From: Thioalkalivibrio paradoxus ARh 1
Lineage (GTDB): Bacteria > Pseudomonadota > Gammaproteobacteria > Ectothiorhodospirales > Ectothiorhodospiraceae
Assembly: GCF_000227685.2 (NCBI RefSeq)
Contig: NZ_CP007029.1
Coordinates: forward strand, 2,640,501 to 2,704,500
Length of the DNA: 64,000 nucleotides
Reading direction: 5' to 3'
In this document: piece after piece, positions 13,768-20,779 of the stretch
Layout of the letters: each line of letters opens with the position of its first letter
Position numbering within the stretch: the first letter of the stretch is position 1
Notes under the pieces: model-generated
Databases searched by the model: none
What the model was told of the DNA's origin: nothing
What the model saw: the letters and a program-made list of their open reading frames with translations, nothing else
Position numbers and translations under genes: made by a program

Positions 13768-16131
13768 TCAGCCCCGGGCGCCTCCCGAGTAGGTCACCAG
13801 TGCACCCCGATCGGTGTTGCCGCTGCCTCCGGTCACCTTGGCGACCGGCAGGGGCAGATCCTCGTTACGCTTGGGCGCTGGCTCGGGGGGCATCGCGGAC
13901 ATCGGGCCGCCACGGCGCGTCGGGTTGCGGCGCATCGCAGAGGCGCCCTCGGTCCCGGTGACGCGGTCGCCACGATCCCAGTCGTCACCGGTGATCCGGA
14001 CCCCACCGTCCATGCCCTCGCCGGTCACCCGAGATTTGACCCGACCCTCGACGGTCTCGGCGGTCGGCGGAATCGCGTTCGCGTTGGTCGGCGGCGACAT
14101 CACACCGCGTCCGAAACGAAATTCCTCGGTGCCCGTCACCTTGCCGGTGGCCATCCCGAACGGGCCGGTGATCTGGCCCTGCTCGTACCGCGTTCCGGTT
14201 ACGGTCCCGTTGGCCTGGGGAGCCACCGCGGCATGGGCGGGCGCGATCACGCTGAACTGCCCCCAGGGCTCCGGCTGGCCGCCGACCGGCTGCGGGAAGT
14301 CCGGGCTGCCGGGTTCGGCCGCGGTCGCCGGGCACACCTCGGCGACCTGATCCGCACCCACGTACGGCGTTCCGCTCACCGGCTCACAGGCGCCCTTGGC
14401 CGCGCCGGTCACGGGACCGCCGATGCCGGGCTGAATGCCGGTCATGGCGGCCCCGGCGGTCCGCTGCCGGGGCTGGGTGCGGGCCTGAGTCACTTGCGTC
14501 TCGGCCGGCTCGCAATAGCCGCGATACTGCTCGGCGCCTGCGTATGGCGTTCCGGTGATGGCCTTGCAGGTACCCGGCTCATCACCGGTCACCTTTCCCG
14601 ATCGCCCCGTCAAAGTGCCGGTCACGGCCAGACCCTTGAAGGTCTGGGACAACCCGACCTTTTCGTCTTCGGGGGCAGGGGTGGACTCGCAGAAGCCTTC
14701 GAAGTGCTCACTACCCAGATAGGCATCGCCGGTCACGTTCCGGCAGCTGCCGGGCTCGTCGCCGGTGACCCGGGTGGAGCGTCCGACCATGGTGCCAGTC
14801 ACCGAGCCACCACGCAGCGTGGTCGTGGTTCCGACCTTCGCCGGCGCCTGGCCGTTGCCCTGCTGCATATACTGCGTTCCAGTGAGAGCGCGGTTGGCAC
14901 CGACCTCGTCACCCGTGACCCGCTCGGAACGGCCGACGTTGCTGCCGGTCACCGGCTTGCCCTTCTGGCTCTGGGCCACCGTGATCTTGTCTGCGGCCGG
15001 CTGCGGGCGGACCCCGCAGAAGGCATCGACCTGGTCCGCACCGAGATACTCGGTACCGGTCACGCGCGCGCAGGTACCCGGCTCGTCACCGGTAACCCGG
15101 GTACTGCGACCCACTTCGTTGCCGGAAACCCGGTTGCCGTGCGAAGTCGGGCTGACCCCGACCTTCCGTGGCGCGCGTGTCGGTTCGGTCTGGCAGAAAT
15201 CGCGAAAGATTTCGGCACCCATGTACTCGGTGCCGGTCACCGGCTTGCAGGAGCCCGGTTCGTCGCCGGTCACGGTACGGCTGCGCCCGACCATCGTGCC
15301 TGTCAGATGCTGCCCGTACGCGGTTTCGCTCGCACCGACTTTCGGGGGCGCGTCCTTGCGGGCCTTCTGCGGACGCACGCGCCCGCAGGGTTCAGCTTTT
15401 TTTTGGCCCGCGTTGCCAGTACGGCTGCGCTGCTCGCGCAGCGCCTGCGCCAGCTCGCGTCCCGACAGACCGGGATTGGTGGCGCGCGCAGTCTGCGCGG
15501 TGGTCATGCCGCGCGGGCTCAGTCCGGCCTTGCCGCGCGCCGACTGCGCGTGTCTGCGCGCCAGCGCCACCGCCCGGCTGGTATTGGCCACCACGGGTTT
15601 GGGTTTGCCGCCATTGGCACGCATCTTGGTGCGCGGACCGCCGGCCCGGGCGCGAGCCGTCGTCGCGGGTTCCCGTGTGGAACGCGCTTCGGGGGCCGTC
15701 CCCTGCTCGCCCTTGCAGCCGCAGCCACAACCCGAACGCTGTTCATCCTTCGAGCTTGCGGGAGTTGCCGACGACGCCTGAACGTCGGCCGCGGTGCGCG
15801 TGCGATCGGCCTGCGACACACCTGCCTTCCCGCGATGGGACATCGCTTCGCGTCGCGCGCGCGACGCTGCCCGTGCCTCGGGCATCATCGGCTGCGCCGC
15901 CCTTGACGACCGCGTTGAAACCGCAGAACGCGGCGTACTGGTACCGATAGCGCTCGCGGTGCTGGCCGCCGGACGAACCACCGGCGCGCTGGGGCTCGGG
16001 CTGGGGCGCACCGGAGCCCCGCCGCTGTGCGTGGATGTCTTCTTCAGTGCGGCCTTTCCAGCTTCGGAAAGGGCACGCCGCCGAGCCATGGAAGCCGCCC
16101 GTGCGCTGCTGCTGTGTGAAGGTCCTGCCAT
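13768..16131 (-). CDS. csoS2: Carboxysome scaffold protein CsoS2
   Basis: A 787-residue disordered scaffold that recruits RuBisCO and organises the shell. Four basic N-terminal helices of the type ARRRALSEAGKAAL (three ending RGKAG or AGKAA) bind RuBisCO. The middle region from about residue 260 has five full repeats of the VTGTxxGRSxxVTGDEPGxC type plus a partial one; Cys pairs recur except in repeat 3, which lacks both. The C-terminal region ends with the conserved PLPVAKVTGGSGNTDRG and VTYSGGARG. The ATG at 16131 is preferred; a GTG at 16179 lies inside a hairpin. Residues 243-245 are encoded by an A8 run with a stem-loop, a candidate -1 frameshift site giving a 246-residue short form. An unusual CGCGCK motif lies near residue 135. 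Confidence 0.96.
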   Translation of the reverse strand: MAGPSHSSSARAASMARRRALSEAGKAALKKTSTHSGGAPVRPSPSPSAPVVRPAASTASAIGTSTPRSAVSTRSSRAAQPMMPEARAASRARREAMSHRGKAGVSQADRTRTAADVQASSATPASSKDEQRSGCGCGCKGEQGTAPEARSTREPATTARARAGGPRTKMRANGGKPKPVVANTSRAVALARRHAQSARGKAGLSPRGMTTAQTARATNPGLSGRELAQALREQRSRTGNAGQKKAEPCGRVRPQKARKDAPPKVGASETAYGQHLTGTMVGRSRTVTGDEPGSCKPVTGTEYMGAEIFRDFCQTEPTRAPRKVGVSPTSHGNRVSGNEVGRSTRVTGDEPGTCARVTGTEYLGADQVDAFCGVRPQPAADKITVAQSQKGKPVTGSNVGRSERVTGDEVGANRALTGTQYMQQGNGQAPAKVGTTTTLRGGSVTGTMVGRSTRVTGDEPGSCRNVTGDAYLGSEHFEGFCESTPAPEDEKVGLSQTFKGLAVTGTLTGRSGKVTGDEPGTCKAITGTPYAGAEQYRGYCEPAETQVTQARTQPRQRTAGAAMTGIQPGIGGPVTGAAKGACEPVSGTPYVGADQVAEVCPATAAEPGSPDFPQPVGGQPEPWGQFSVIAPAHAAVAPQANGTVTGTRYEQGQITGPFGMATGKVTGTEEFRFGRGVMSPPTNANAIPPTAETVEGRVKSRVTGEGMDGGVRITGDDWDRGDRVTGTEGASAMRRNPTRRGGPMSAMPPEPAPKRNEDLPLPVAKVTGGSGNTDRGALVTYSGGARG
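15367..15405 (-). promoter_or_regulatory. Candidate -1 frameshift site in csoS2 (A8 run plus stem-loop)
   Basis: The coding strand reads CAA AAA AAA GCT at codons 243-246, a run of eight A (15404-15397) containing an in-frame A-AAA-AAA slippery heptamer. After 8 nt (GCTGAACC) comes a 22-nt hairpin (15388-15367): CTGCGGGCG and CGTCCGCAG pair over 9 positions, one of them G-U, around the loop CGTG. Slipping back one base gives AGC then TGA, so translation would stop at once. Transcriptional insertion of one A reaches the same stop. The layout mirrors the bacterial dnaX frameshift cassette. Confidence 0.6.
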
Positions 16132-16170
16132 TTCAAACCCCGTCGCGTGGTTGCTCGAGTCCCGTTGCGC

Positions 16171-16202
16171 CGCGGTCACTGCCGAACCGGGCAGTGACCG
16201 CG
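16171..16202 (-). promoter_or_regulatory. Perfect 13-bp hairpin between cbbS and csoS2
   Basis: CGCGGTCACTGCC (16171-16183) and GGCAGTGACCGCG (16190-16202) are perfect inverted repeats around a 6-nt loop. It begins 10 nt after the cbbS stop, with no U tract on the coding side. In the transcript it would protect the 3' end of cbbLS mRNA or attenuate read-through into csoS2, giving RuBisCO in excess over scaffold. It also covers the alternative GTG start of csoS2 and so argues for the ATG at 16131. Confidence 0.65.
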
Positions 16203-16212
16203 TCCGATGCCG

Positions 16213-16557
16213 TCAGCCGCGGCCTTCGTACACCACGAAGGACGCACCCTGGGTCTGGGCATAGGCGTCGTAGCCCAGCAGCCGGATGTGGTGATCCGGA
16301 TAGGCGCGGCGGCAGGCTTCGAGCTCGGCGACCACGTGGCCGAGGTCGGTATCGCCGAAGAACGGCAGCTTCCACATCGTCCAGTAGTGATTGAACGCCT
16401 TGCTCGGATGCTCGTGCTCGATCGCCGGGCTCCAGCCCTGGGCGATGATGTAGGCGATCTGCTCGTGCACTTCGTCCTGCGAAAGCTTGGGCAGGAAGCC
16501 GAAGGTTTCGAGCGTCTGGGCAGTCTGGTAGTCGCCCATTTCGTAACTGGTTGCCAT
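16213..16557 (-). CDS. cbbS: RuBisCO small subunit, form IA
   Basis: A 114-residue small subunit that caps the L8 core. Typical form IA sequence: TLETFGFLPKLSQDEVHEQI, the WSPAIEHEHP stretch and YWTMWKLPFFG, ending HIRLLGYDAYAQTQGAS and VVYEGRG. Its ATG is preceded by GAGGA about 8 nt upstream. It lies 55 nt after cbbL and is followed by a strong hairpin, then csoS2, so this is the carboxysomal RuBisCO. Length is normal. Confidence 0.97.
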   Translation of the reverse strand: MATSYEMGDYQTAQTLETFGFLPKLSQDEVHEQIAYIIAQGWSPAIEHEHPSKAFNHYWTMWKLPFFGDTDLGHVVAELEACRRAYPDHHIRLLGYDAYAQTQGASFVVYEGRG

Positions 16558-16612
16558 GTTCGTAGTCCTCGTTTCGATTCGGTTACAAGTTCAGTGCGGA
16601 ACAGGCGCGGCC

Positions 16613-18028
16613 TCAGCCAACGTCCAGCTTGTCCACGGTCTCGAACTCGAACACGATCTCTTTCCAGGTTTCCATCGCGATCGCGAGTTCCGGGCTGTGA
16701 CGGGCGGCGTCGGTCAGGATCTCGCGCGCTTCGCGCTCGAGTTCACGGCCTTCGTTGCGTGCCTTCACGCAGGCTTCCAGCGCGACGCGGTTGGCGGCTG
16801 CACCGGCCGCGTTGCCCCAGGGATGACCCTGCGTGCCGCCACCGAACTGCAGCACCGAGTCATCACCGAAGATCGACACCAGCGCCGGCATGTGCCACAC
16901 GTGGATGCCACCGGAGGCGACCGCGAACACGCCGGGCATCGAGCCCCAGTCCTGGTCGAAGAATACGCCGCGGGCACGGTCTTCCGGCACGAAGGATTCG
17001 CGCAGCTGGTCGACGAAGCCGAGCGTGGAGTTGCGGTCGCCCTCGAGCTTGCCGACGACGGTGCCGGTGTGCAGGTGGTCACCACCGGACAGACGCAGGC
17101 ACTTGGCGAGCACGCGGAAATGGATGCCGTGCTTCGGATGACGGTCGATGACCGCATGCATCGCGCGGTGGATGTGCAGCAGAACGCCGTTCTTGCGGCA
17201 CCACTTGGCCAGACCGGTGTTGGCAGTGAATCCCCCGGTCAGGAAGTCGTGCATGACGATCGGCATGCCCAGTTCCTTCGCGAACTCGGCGCGTTCGTAC
17301 ATCTGCTCGGGGTCCGGGGCGGTCACGTTCAGGTAGTGACCCTTGCGCTCGCCGGTCTCGGCCTGCGACTTCATCACCGCCTCGGCGACGAATTCGAAAC
17401 GGTTCTGCCAGCGCATGAACGGCTGCGAGTTGACGTTCTCGTCGTCCTTGGTCAGATCAAGGCCGCCACGCAGGCACTCGTACACCGCGCGGCCGTAGTT
17501 CTTGGCGGACAGACCGAGCTTGGGCTTGATCGTCGCGCCGAGCATCGGACGGCCGTACTTGTTGAGCTTGTCGCGCTCGACCTGGATGCCGCTGGGCGGA
17601 CCCATGCAGGTCTTGATGTACGCGATCGGGAAGCGGATGTCTTCCAGACGCAGGTGCTTCAGCGCCTTGAAGCCGAACACGTTGCCGACCAGCGAGGTCA
17701 GCACGTTCACGATCGAGCCTTCTTCGAACAGGTCGAGCGGATAGGCCACGAACGCGTAGAACGATTCCTTGTCGCCGGGCACGTCCTCGATTCGGTAGGC
17801 GCGGCCCTTGTAGTACTCGAGGTCGGTCAGCAGCTCGGACCAGACGGTGCTCCAGGTACCGGTCGAGCTTTCCGCGGCCACGGCTGCGGCCACCTCTTCG
17901 CGGGGGACACCGGGCTGACCGGTGACCTTGAAACAGGCCAGCAGGTCAGTGTCGAGCGGGACATAGTCCGGGGTCCAATACTTTTCCCGGTATTCCTTGA
18001 CACCGGCTTCATAGGTCTTAACTGCCAT
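16613..18028 (-). CDS. cbbL: RuBisCO large subunit, form IA
   Basis: Catalytic subunit of ribulose-1,5-bisphosphate carboxylase, 471 residues. Lys168 ([11 protein letters not shown]) is the catalytic base. Lys194 in LTKDDENVN is the residue carbamylated to bind Mg2+. The loop-6 Lys is in VVGKLEGDR, and [12 protein letters not shown] and HVWHMPAL are present, so the active site is complete. The ATG at 18028 ([14 protein letters not shown]) has AGGAG 7 nt upstream; an ATG 18 nt earlier lacks one. It is the first gene of the cbb/cso operon, directly after a promoter region with inverted repeats expected for CbbR. Confidence 0.98.
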   Translation of the reverse strand: MAVKTYEAGVKEYREKYWTPDYVPLDTDLLACFKVTGQPGVPREEVAAAVAAESSTGTWSTVWSELLTDLEYYKGRAYRIEDVPGDKESFYAFVAYPLDLFEEGSIVNVLTSLVGNVFGFKALKHLRLEDIRFPIAYIKTCMGPPSGIQVERDKLNKYGRPMLGATIKPKLGLSAKNYGRAVYECLRGGLDLTKDDENVNSQPFMRWQNRFEFVAEAVMKSQAETGERKGHYLNVTAPDPEQMYERAEFAKELGMPIVMHDFLTGGFTANTGLAKWCRKNGVLLHIHRAMHAVIDRHPKHGIHFRVLAKCLRLSGGDHLHTGTVVGKLEGDRNSTLGFVDQLRESFVPEDRARGVFFDQDWGSMPGVFAVASGGIHVWHMPALVSIFGDDSVLQFGGGTQGHPWGNAAGAAANRVALEACVKARNEGRELEREAREILTDAARHSPELAIAMETWKEIVFEFETVDKLDVG

Positions 18029-18083
18029 GGTCGACTCCTGCTTCAATTACTGGATGGAAGTGCCGATCGAACCTGCGCGAAGT

Positions 18084-18149
18084 CTATGGATGCAACGCAT
18101 AGCATTCCAATCGGTATTTTCTTCAGTTCGCATAGAGGATGATCTATGC
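18084..18149 (-). promoter_or_regulatory. Putative CbbR operator upstream of cbbL
   Basis: Two inverted repeats sit 55-120 bp before the cbbL start. CTATG (18084-18088) pairs with CATAG (18098-18102) over a 9-nt spacer. GCATAG (18130-18135) pairs with CTATGC (18144-18149) over 8 nt. They contain LysR-type T-N11-A patterns, and their half-sites match each other in opposite orientation. The region is clearly more AT-rich than its surroundings. CbbR is the obvious candidate ligand since its gene closes the island. A weak TTGGAA/CATAGA promoter pair overlaps the inner repeat. Confidence 0.55.
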
Positions 18150-18365
18150 AATGACCGCATGGAACTTGAGGAGATTACCGCGCCCCGGTGCTTTCGCCAA
18201 GCGCCGGGGGTACGCGGCTTGGAAACCGCGGGTGCGGTGGCAGCGTCCTGCTGATCCAATGAATGGCCGCGGCGTTTCGGATTGGGGCGAAACCGAATGC
18301 CGGGGTAAGCCGATTGTCCATCTATACTCGAGTGGCGGCGGCAACGGGACCATGGAGGTGCCACT

Positions 18366-18836
18366 ATGAATCTGGCGCACACGCTGAAGGCGTTTCTGGA
18401 CCATCGCGGCGTGCAATACGAAATCGTGGGCCATCCGCACACCGCATCGGCAAACCGATCCGCGGAGGCGGCGCATGTGCCCGGCGACGCGCTGGCCAAG
18501 GGCGTCGTAGTCGAGGACTCGGGGCGGTACCTGCTCGTCGTGCTGCCGGCGACTCGCCGCCTGAAGCTTGGGCGGCTGCACCATGCGCTCGGCAGCCATG
18601 TCGGGCTCGCCACCGAGCCGGAAGTCGCCGAACTGTTCGCGGACTGCGAAGCCGGAGCGGTGCCGGCGCTGGGTACAGCCTATGGCCTGGAAACCGTGCT
18701 CGACGACGCGATGGCGGCGCAGGACGAGGTCTTCATCGAGGGCGGAGACCATGAATCGCTGATACGGCTGCGCGGCGAGACCTTCCGCAGTCTGCTGGGC
18801 GACGTCCGCCAGGGCGATTTCAGCGTGCATATCTGA
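18366..18836 (+). CDS. YbaK/EbsC-family aminoacyl-tRNA deacylase
   Basis: A 156-residue protein of the prolyl-tRNA editing-domain superfamily, likely to hydrolyse mischarged tRNA in trans. The N-terminus LAHTLKAFLDHRGVQYEIV, the HTASANRSAEAAHV segment, DALAKGVVVEDSG with the catalytic Lys, and the late GDHESLIRLRGETF match the family. A strong GGAGGTG lies 5 nt before the ATG. It is divergent from cbbL, sharing the 337-bp region that carries the CbbR-like repeats. Exact tRNA specificity (Cys-Pro, Ala-Pro or other) cannot be told. Confidence 0.85.
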   Translation: MNLAHTLKAFLDHRGVQYEIVGHPHTASANRSAEAAHVPGDALAKGVVVEDSGRYLLVVLPATRRLKLGRLHHALGSHVGLATEPEVAELFADCEAGAVPALGTAYGLETVLDDAMAAQDEVFIEGGDHESLIRLRGETFRSLLGDVRQGDFSVHI

Positions 18837-18948
18837 GCAGGCCCGGGCGGGTACCGAGCCTGCGCCAGCAATCGAGCATTGGGGCGGGCAGCGCGGCGCT
18901 GTTGCCCCCCTTTGCCTTTGCCGGGCGTTTATGCAATAAAGGCGTAAC

Positions 18949-19022
18949 GCTACCGGAGATTCCGGCGCAGGTAGCACGAATCCGATCGACACGGCGGCCC
19001 GCGCTTGCGTGGGCCGTTTTTT
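18949..19022 (+). promoter_or_regulatory. Structured leader with intrinsic terminator upstream of rnk
   Basis: GCTACC (18949-18954) pairs with GGTAGC (18970-18975), and the alternative inner pairing CCGGA/TCCGG competes with it. A strong intrinsic terminator follows: CGGCCCGCG (18995-19003), loop CTTG, CGTGGGCCG (19008-19016), then six T (19017-19022). It lies 33 nt before the rnk start and 158 nt after the preceding gene, so it fits a transcription attenuator; an rnk leader of this kind has been described in other proteobacteria. A short independent RNA is the alternative. Confidence 0.6.
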
Positions 19023-19054
19023 GTTCGCGCCAGACTTCTAGAGGCCACCCCAAC

Positions 19055-19468
19055 ATGACCGAGCGACCGACGCTGACCCTTTCGTCCCTGGATCTGCACC
19101 GCATCGAGCAATTGCTCGATGCCCTGTCGCACGATGCGTTGCAGGCGCACGCTTCGCTGCTCGAAGAGCTCGAACGGGCCAACGTGGTGGAGCCTGGCGA
19201 GGTGCCGCCGACCGTGGTCACGATGAATTCCACCGTTCGCTTCCGGACCGAACCGGACGGCAAAGAGTTCGAGCGCACGCTGGTCTACCCTGCAGGCTTC
19301 GACGGCAGTCCGGAAAAGGTCTCGGTGCTGGCCCCCATCGGCAGCGCGATGCTGGGGCTTTCCGTGGGTGACAGCATCGAATGGCCGGCGCCCCGCGGCG
19401 GCACGATGACGGTACGCATCATGGAGATCCTCTACCAGCCGGAGTCCTCCGGCGAATTCCACCGCTGA
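19055..19468 (+). CDS. rnk: Regulator of nucleoside diphosphate kinase (Rnk/GreA-fold)
   Basis: A 137-residue protein: an N-terminal coiled-coil hairpin (LTLSSLDLHRIEQLLD to LLEELERANVV) and a C-terminal GreA/FKBP-like domain (VSVLAPIGSAMLGLSVGD, then WPAPRGGTMTVRIMEILYQ). Rnk binds RNA polymerase near the secondary channel and affects nucleotide pools. The ATG at 19055 was chosen: AGAGG is 10 nt upstream, and the longer reading would run through the terminator hairpin. It is preceded by a leader with an intrinsic terminator, suggesting attenuation control. Confidence 0.88.
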   Translation: MTERPTLTLSSLDLHRIEQLLDALSHDALQAHASLLEELERANVVEPGEVPPTVVTMNSTVRFRTEPDGKEFERTLVYPAGFDGSPEKVSVLAPIGSAMLGLSVGDSIEWPAPRGGTMTVRIMEILYQPESSGEFHR

Positions 19469-19609
19469 CGCCCGCCGCAGGCCGGTGCCATCGCGGGCAA
19501 GCACCATCGGCGCAGGTCCTCGATCGCGTTCCGACAAGCCCCGGCGGGCACGACCGAACGCGAGTGCCACCCAGACCGTCAGGCCGCTGCACTGAATTGC
19601 GGCCTGACG

Positions 19610-20638
19610 TCAGAAGCGCATCTCGGCAGCCAGCCCCACGGCCCAGGCTTCCCGGCGGTCGGGATCGTCGTCTTCACGCGGCCAGAAATAACCGACGATT
19701 ACCTCGCCGAGCAGCCAGTCGCGGTAGACCGGCCGCCGGTAGATACCGCGGACACCGTACTCCCGCACGCTGACATCGTACCCGGTCTCCCCGTTCGCCA
19801 GCAGGTCAAAGGACAACTCCCGCTGTTCGGGAAAGGTATGCAGCGTTCCCAGGGCCGTGGCCCAAGCGAAACCATCGGTCTCGGTGCTGATCGTGGCCGA
19901 GTTGCGCCATCGGAACGCGAAATCGTCGGCGAACGCGTAGCCATAGTCGAGCGCGGTGGTCGATCCCAGACCGTCACTGACGGCCAGAAAGATCGTCTCG
20001 GTGAACTCGATCCGCGACTGCTCGGTCAGCCACCAGCCCTTCTGGTACCGGGCCTGGCCGTACAGCTTGTATCCGCCGCGAACCCCCGCACGCAGACTGA
20101 CGTTGTCCCGCAAAAAATAGCCGACCCCGGCAAAGAACGTCGAATCGTCCGTGCGGCTCTCCGGCAACAGCAGTTGCGAGCGCCGGAAGGTGTCCGGCTG
20201 ATCGGTCACCAGCTCGGCCTCGTTGTCGCGGCCCAGGAACACGAACGCGCGCTCGTCGACATTGGGCATCGTGACATCGAGCCGAAACCGCACTCGGGCC
20301 TTGAATCCCTCGTCCTCACGCTGCAGGCCTCGAACGTAGATGCTGCCGCTGACCTCGCCCCCGGATTCATCGAAGGGCTTGTCGCCGAACCAGCCGTCGA
20401 CTCCCCGCACCAGCCAGTTCGCCGTCGCATCGACCCCGCGCCGGGTTGTCTCCAGCCATTCCCGCCGGGACCCGTCGTCCTCCGGCTGCCGGGGCACAGC
20501 GACGTCGGGGTCCCCCTCCAGCTCGACTGGGTTCTCCGCGATCTCGTCGGCATCATCGTCGGGGGCATCTGCCAATACCGGCACCGCCAGGGACAGGCCA
20601 ACCGCGATACCCAAGATCCACTTCCGCATATTCGGCAT
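19610..20638 (-). CDS. Probable outer-membrane beta-barrel protein, unknown
   Basis: A 342-residue exported protein. The signal peptide (WILGIAVGLSLAVPVLA, cleavage near residue 23) is followed by an acidic, probably disordered linker (DAPDDDADEIAENP). The region from residue 95 alternates short amphipathic strands (VSGSIYVRG, ARVRFRLDVTMP, LRAGVRGGYKLYG) and ends in Phe (AAEMRF), as outer-membrane barrels do. No named family is recognised. It stands between rnk (convergent) and the GGDEF-EAL gene in the same direction, 141 bp apart, which hints at joint control but proves nothing. Confidence 0.65.
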   Translation of the reverse strand: MPNMRKWILGIAVGLSLAVPVLADAPDDDADEIAENPVELEGDPDVAVPRQPEDDGSRREWLETTRRGVDATANWLVRGVDGWFGDKPFDESGGEVSGSIYVRGLQREDEGFKARVRFRLDVTMPNVDERAFVFLGRDNEAELVTDQPDTFRRSQLLLPESRTDDSTFFAGVGYFLRDNVSLRAGVRGGYKLYGQARYQKGWWLTEQSRIEFTETIFLAVSDGLGSTTALDYGYAFADDFAFRWRNSATISTETDGFAWATALGTLHTFPEQRELSFDLLANGETGYDVSVREYGVRGIYRRPVYRDWLLGEVIVGYFWPREDDDPDRREAWAVGLAAEMRF

Positions 20639-20779
20639 CCACCGCCCCCTTCACCCCGGCCAGCAACTCTTCAGCTTAAACCGCGCATGACATTCGATCC
20701 AAGGCCCAGGATCCGCCTGAACGCCGGCCGCCGGAGCCGACAGCAAGCAGTGCGTTCACCATGGCCATATCCGCACCCC

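Noticed and set aside
15397-15404. A8 homopolymer in csoS2 as a sequencing error
   Set aside because: The zero frame stays open and fully CsoS2-like on both sides with the run at eight, so the length is consistent. Only slippage in the cell remains to be tested.
13618-15906. 762-codon plus-strand ORF opposite csoS2
   Set aside because: It lies exactly antisense to csoS2/csoSCA, is made of Gly/Ala/Arg/His repeats mirroring the CsoS2 repeats, and has no ribosome site or family. It is an artefact of GC-rich repeated codons.
16556-18142. 528-codon plus-strand ORF opposite cbbL
   Set aside because: Antisense to an intact RuBisCO gene and unrelated to any family; open only because of codon bias.
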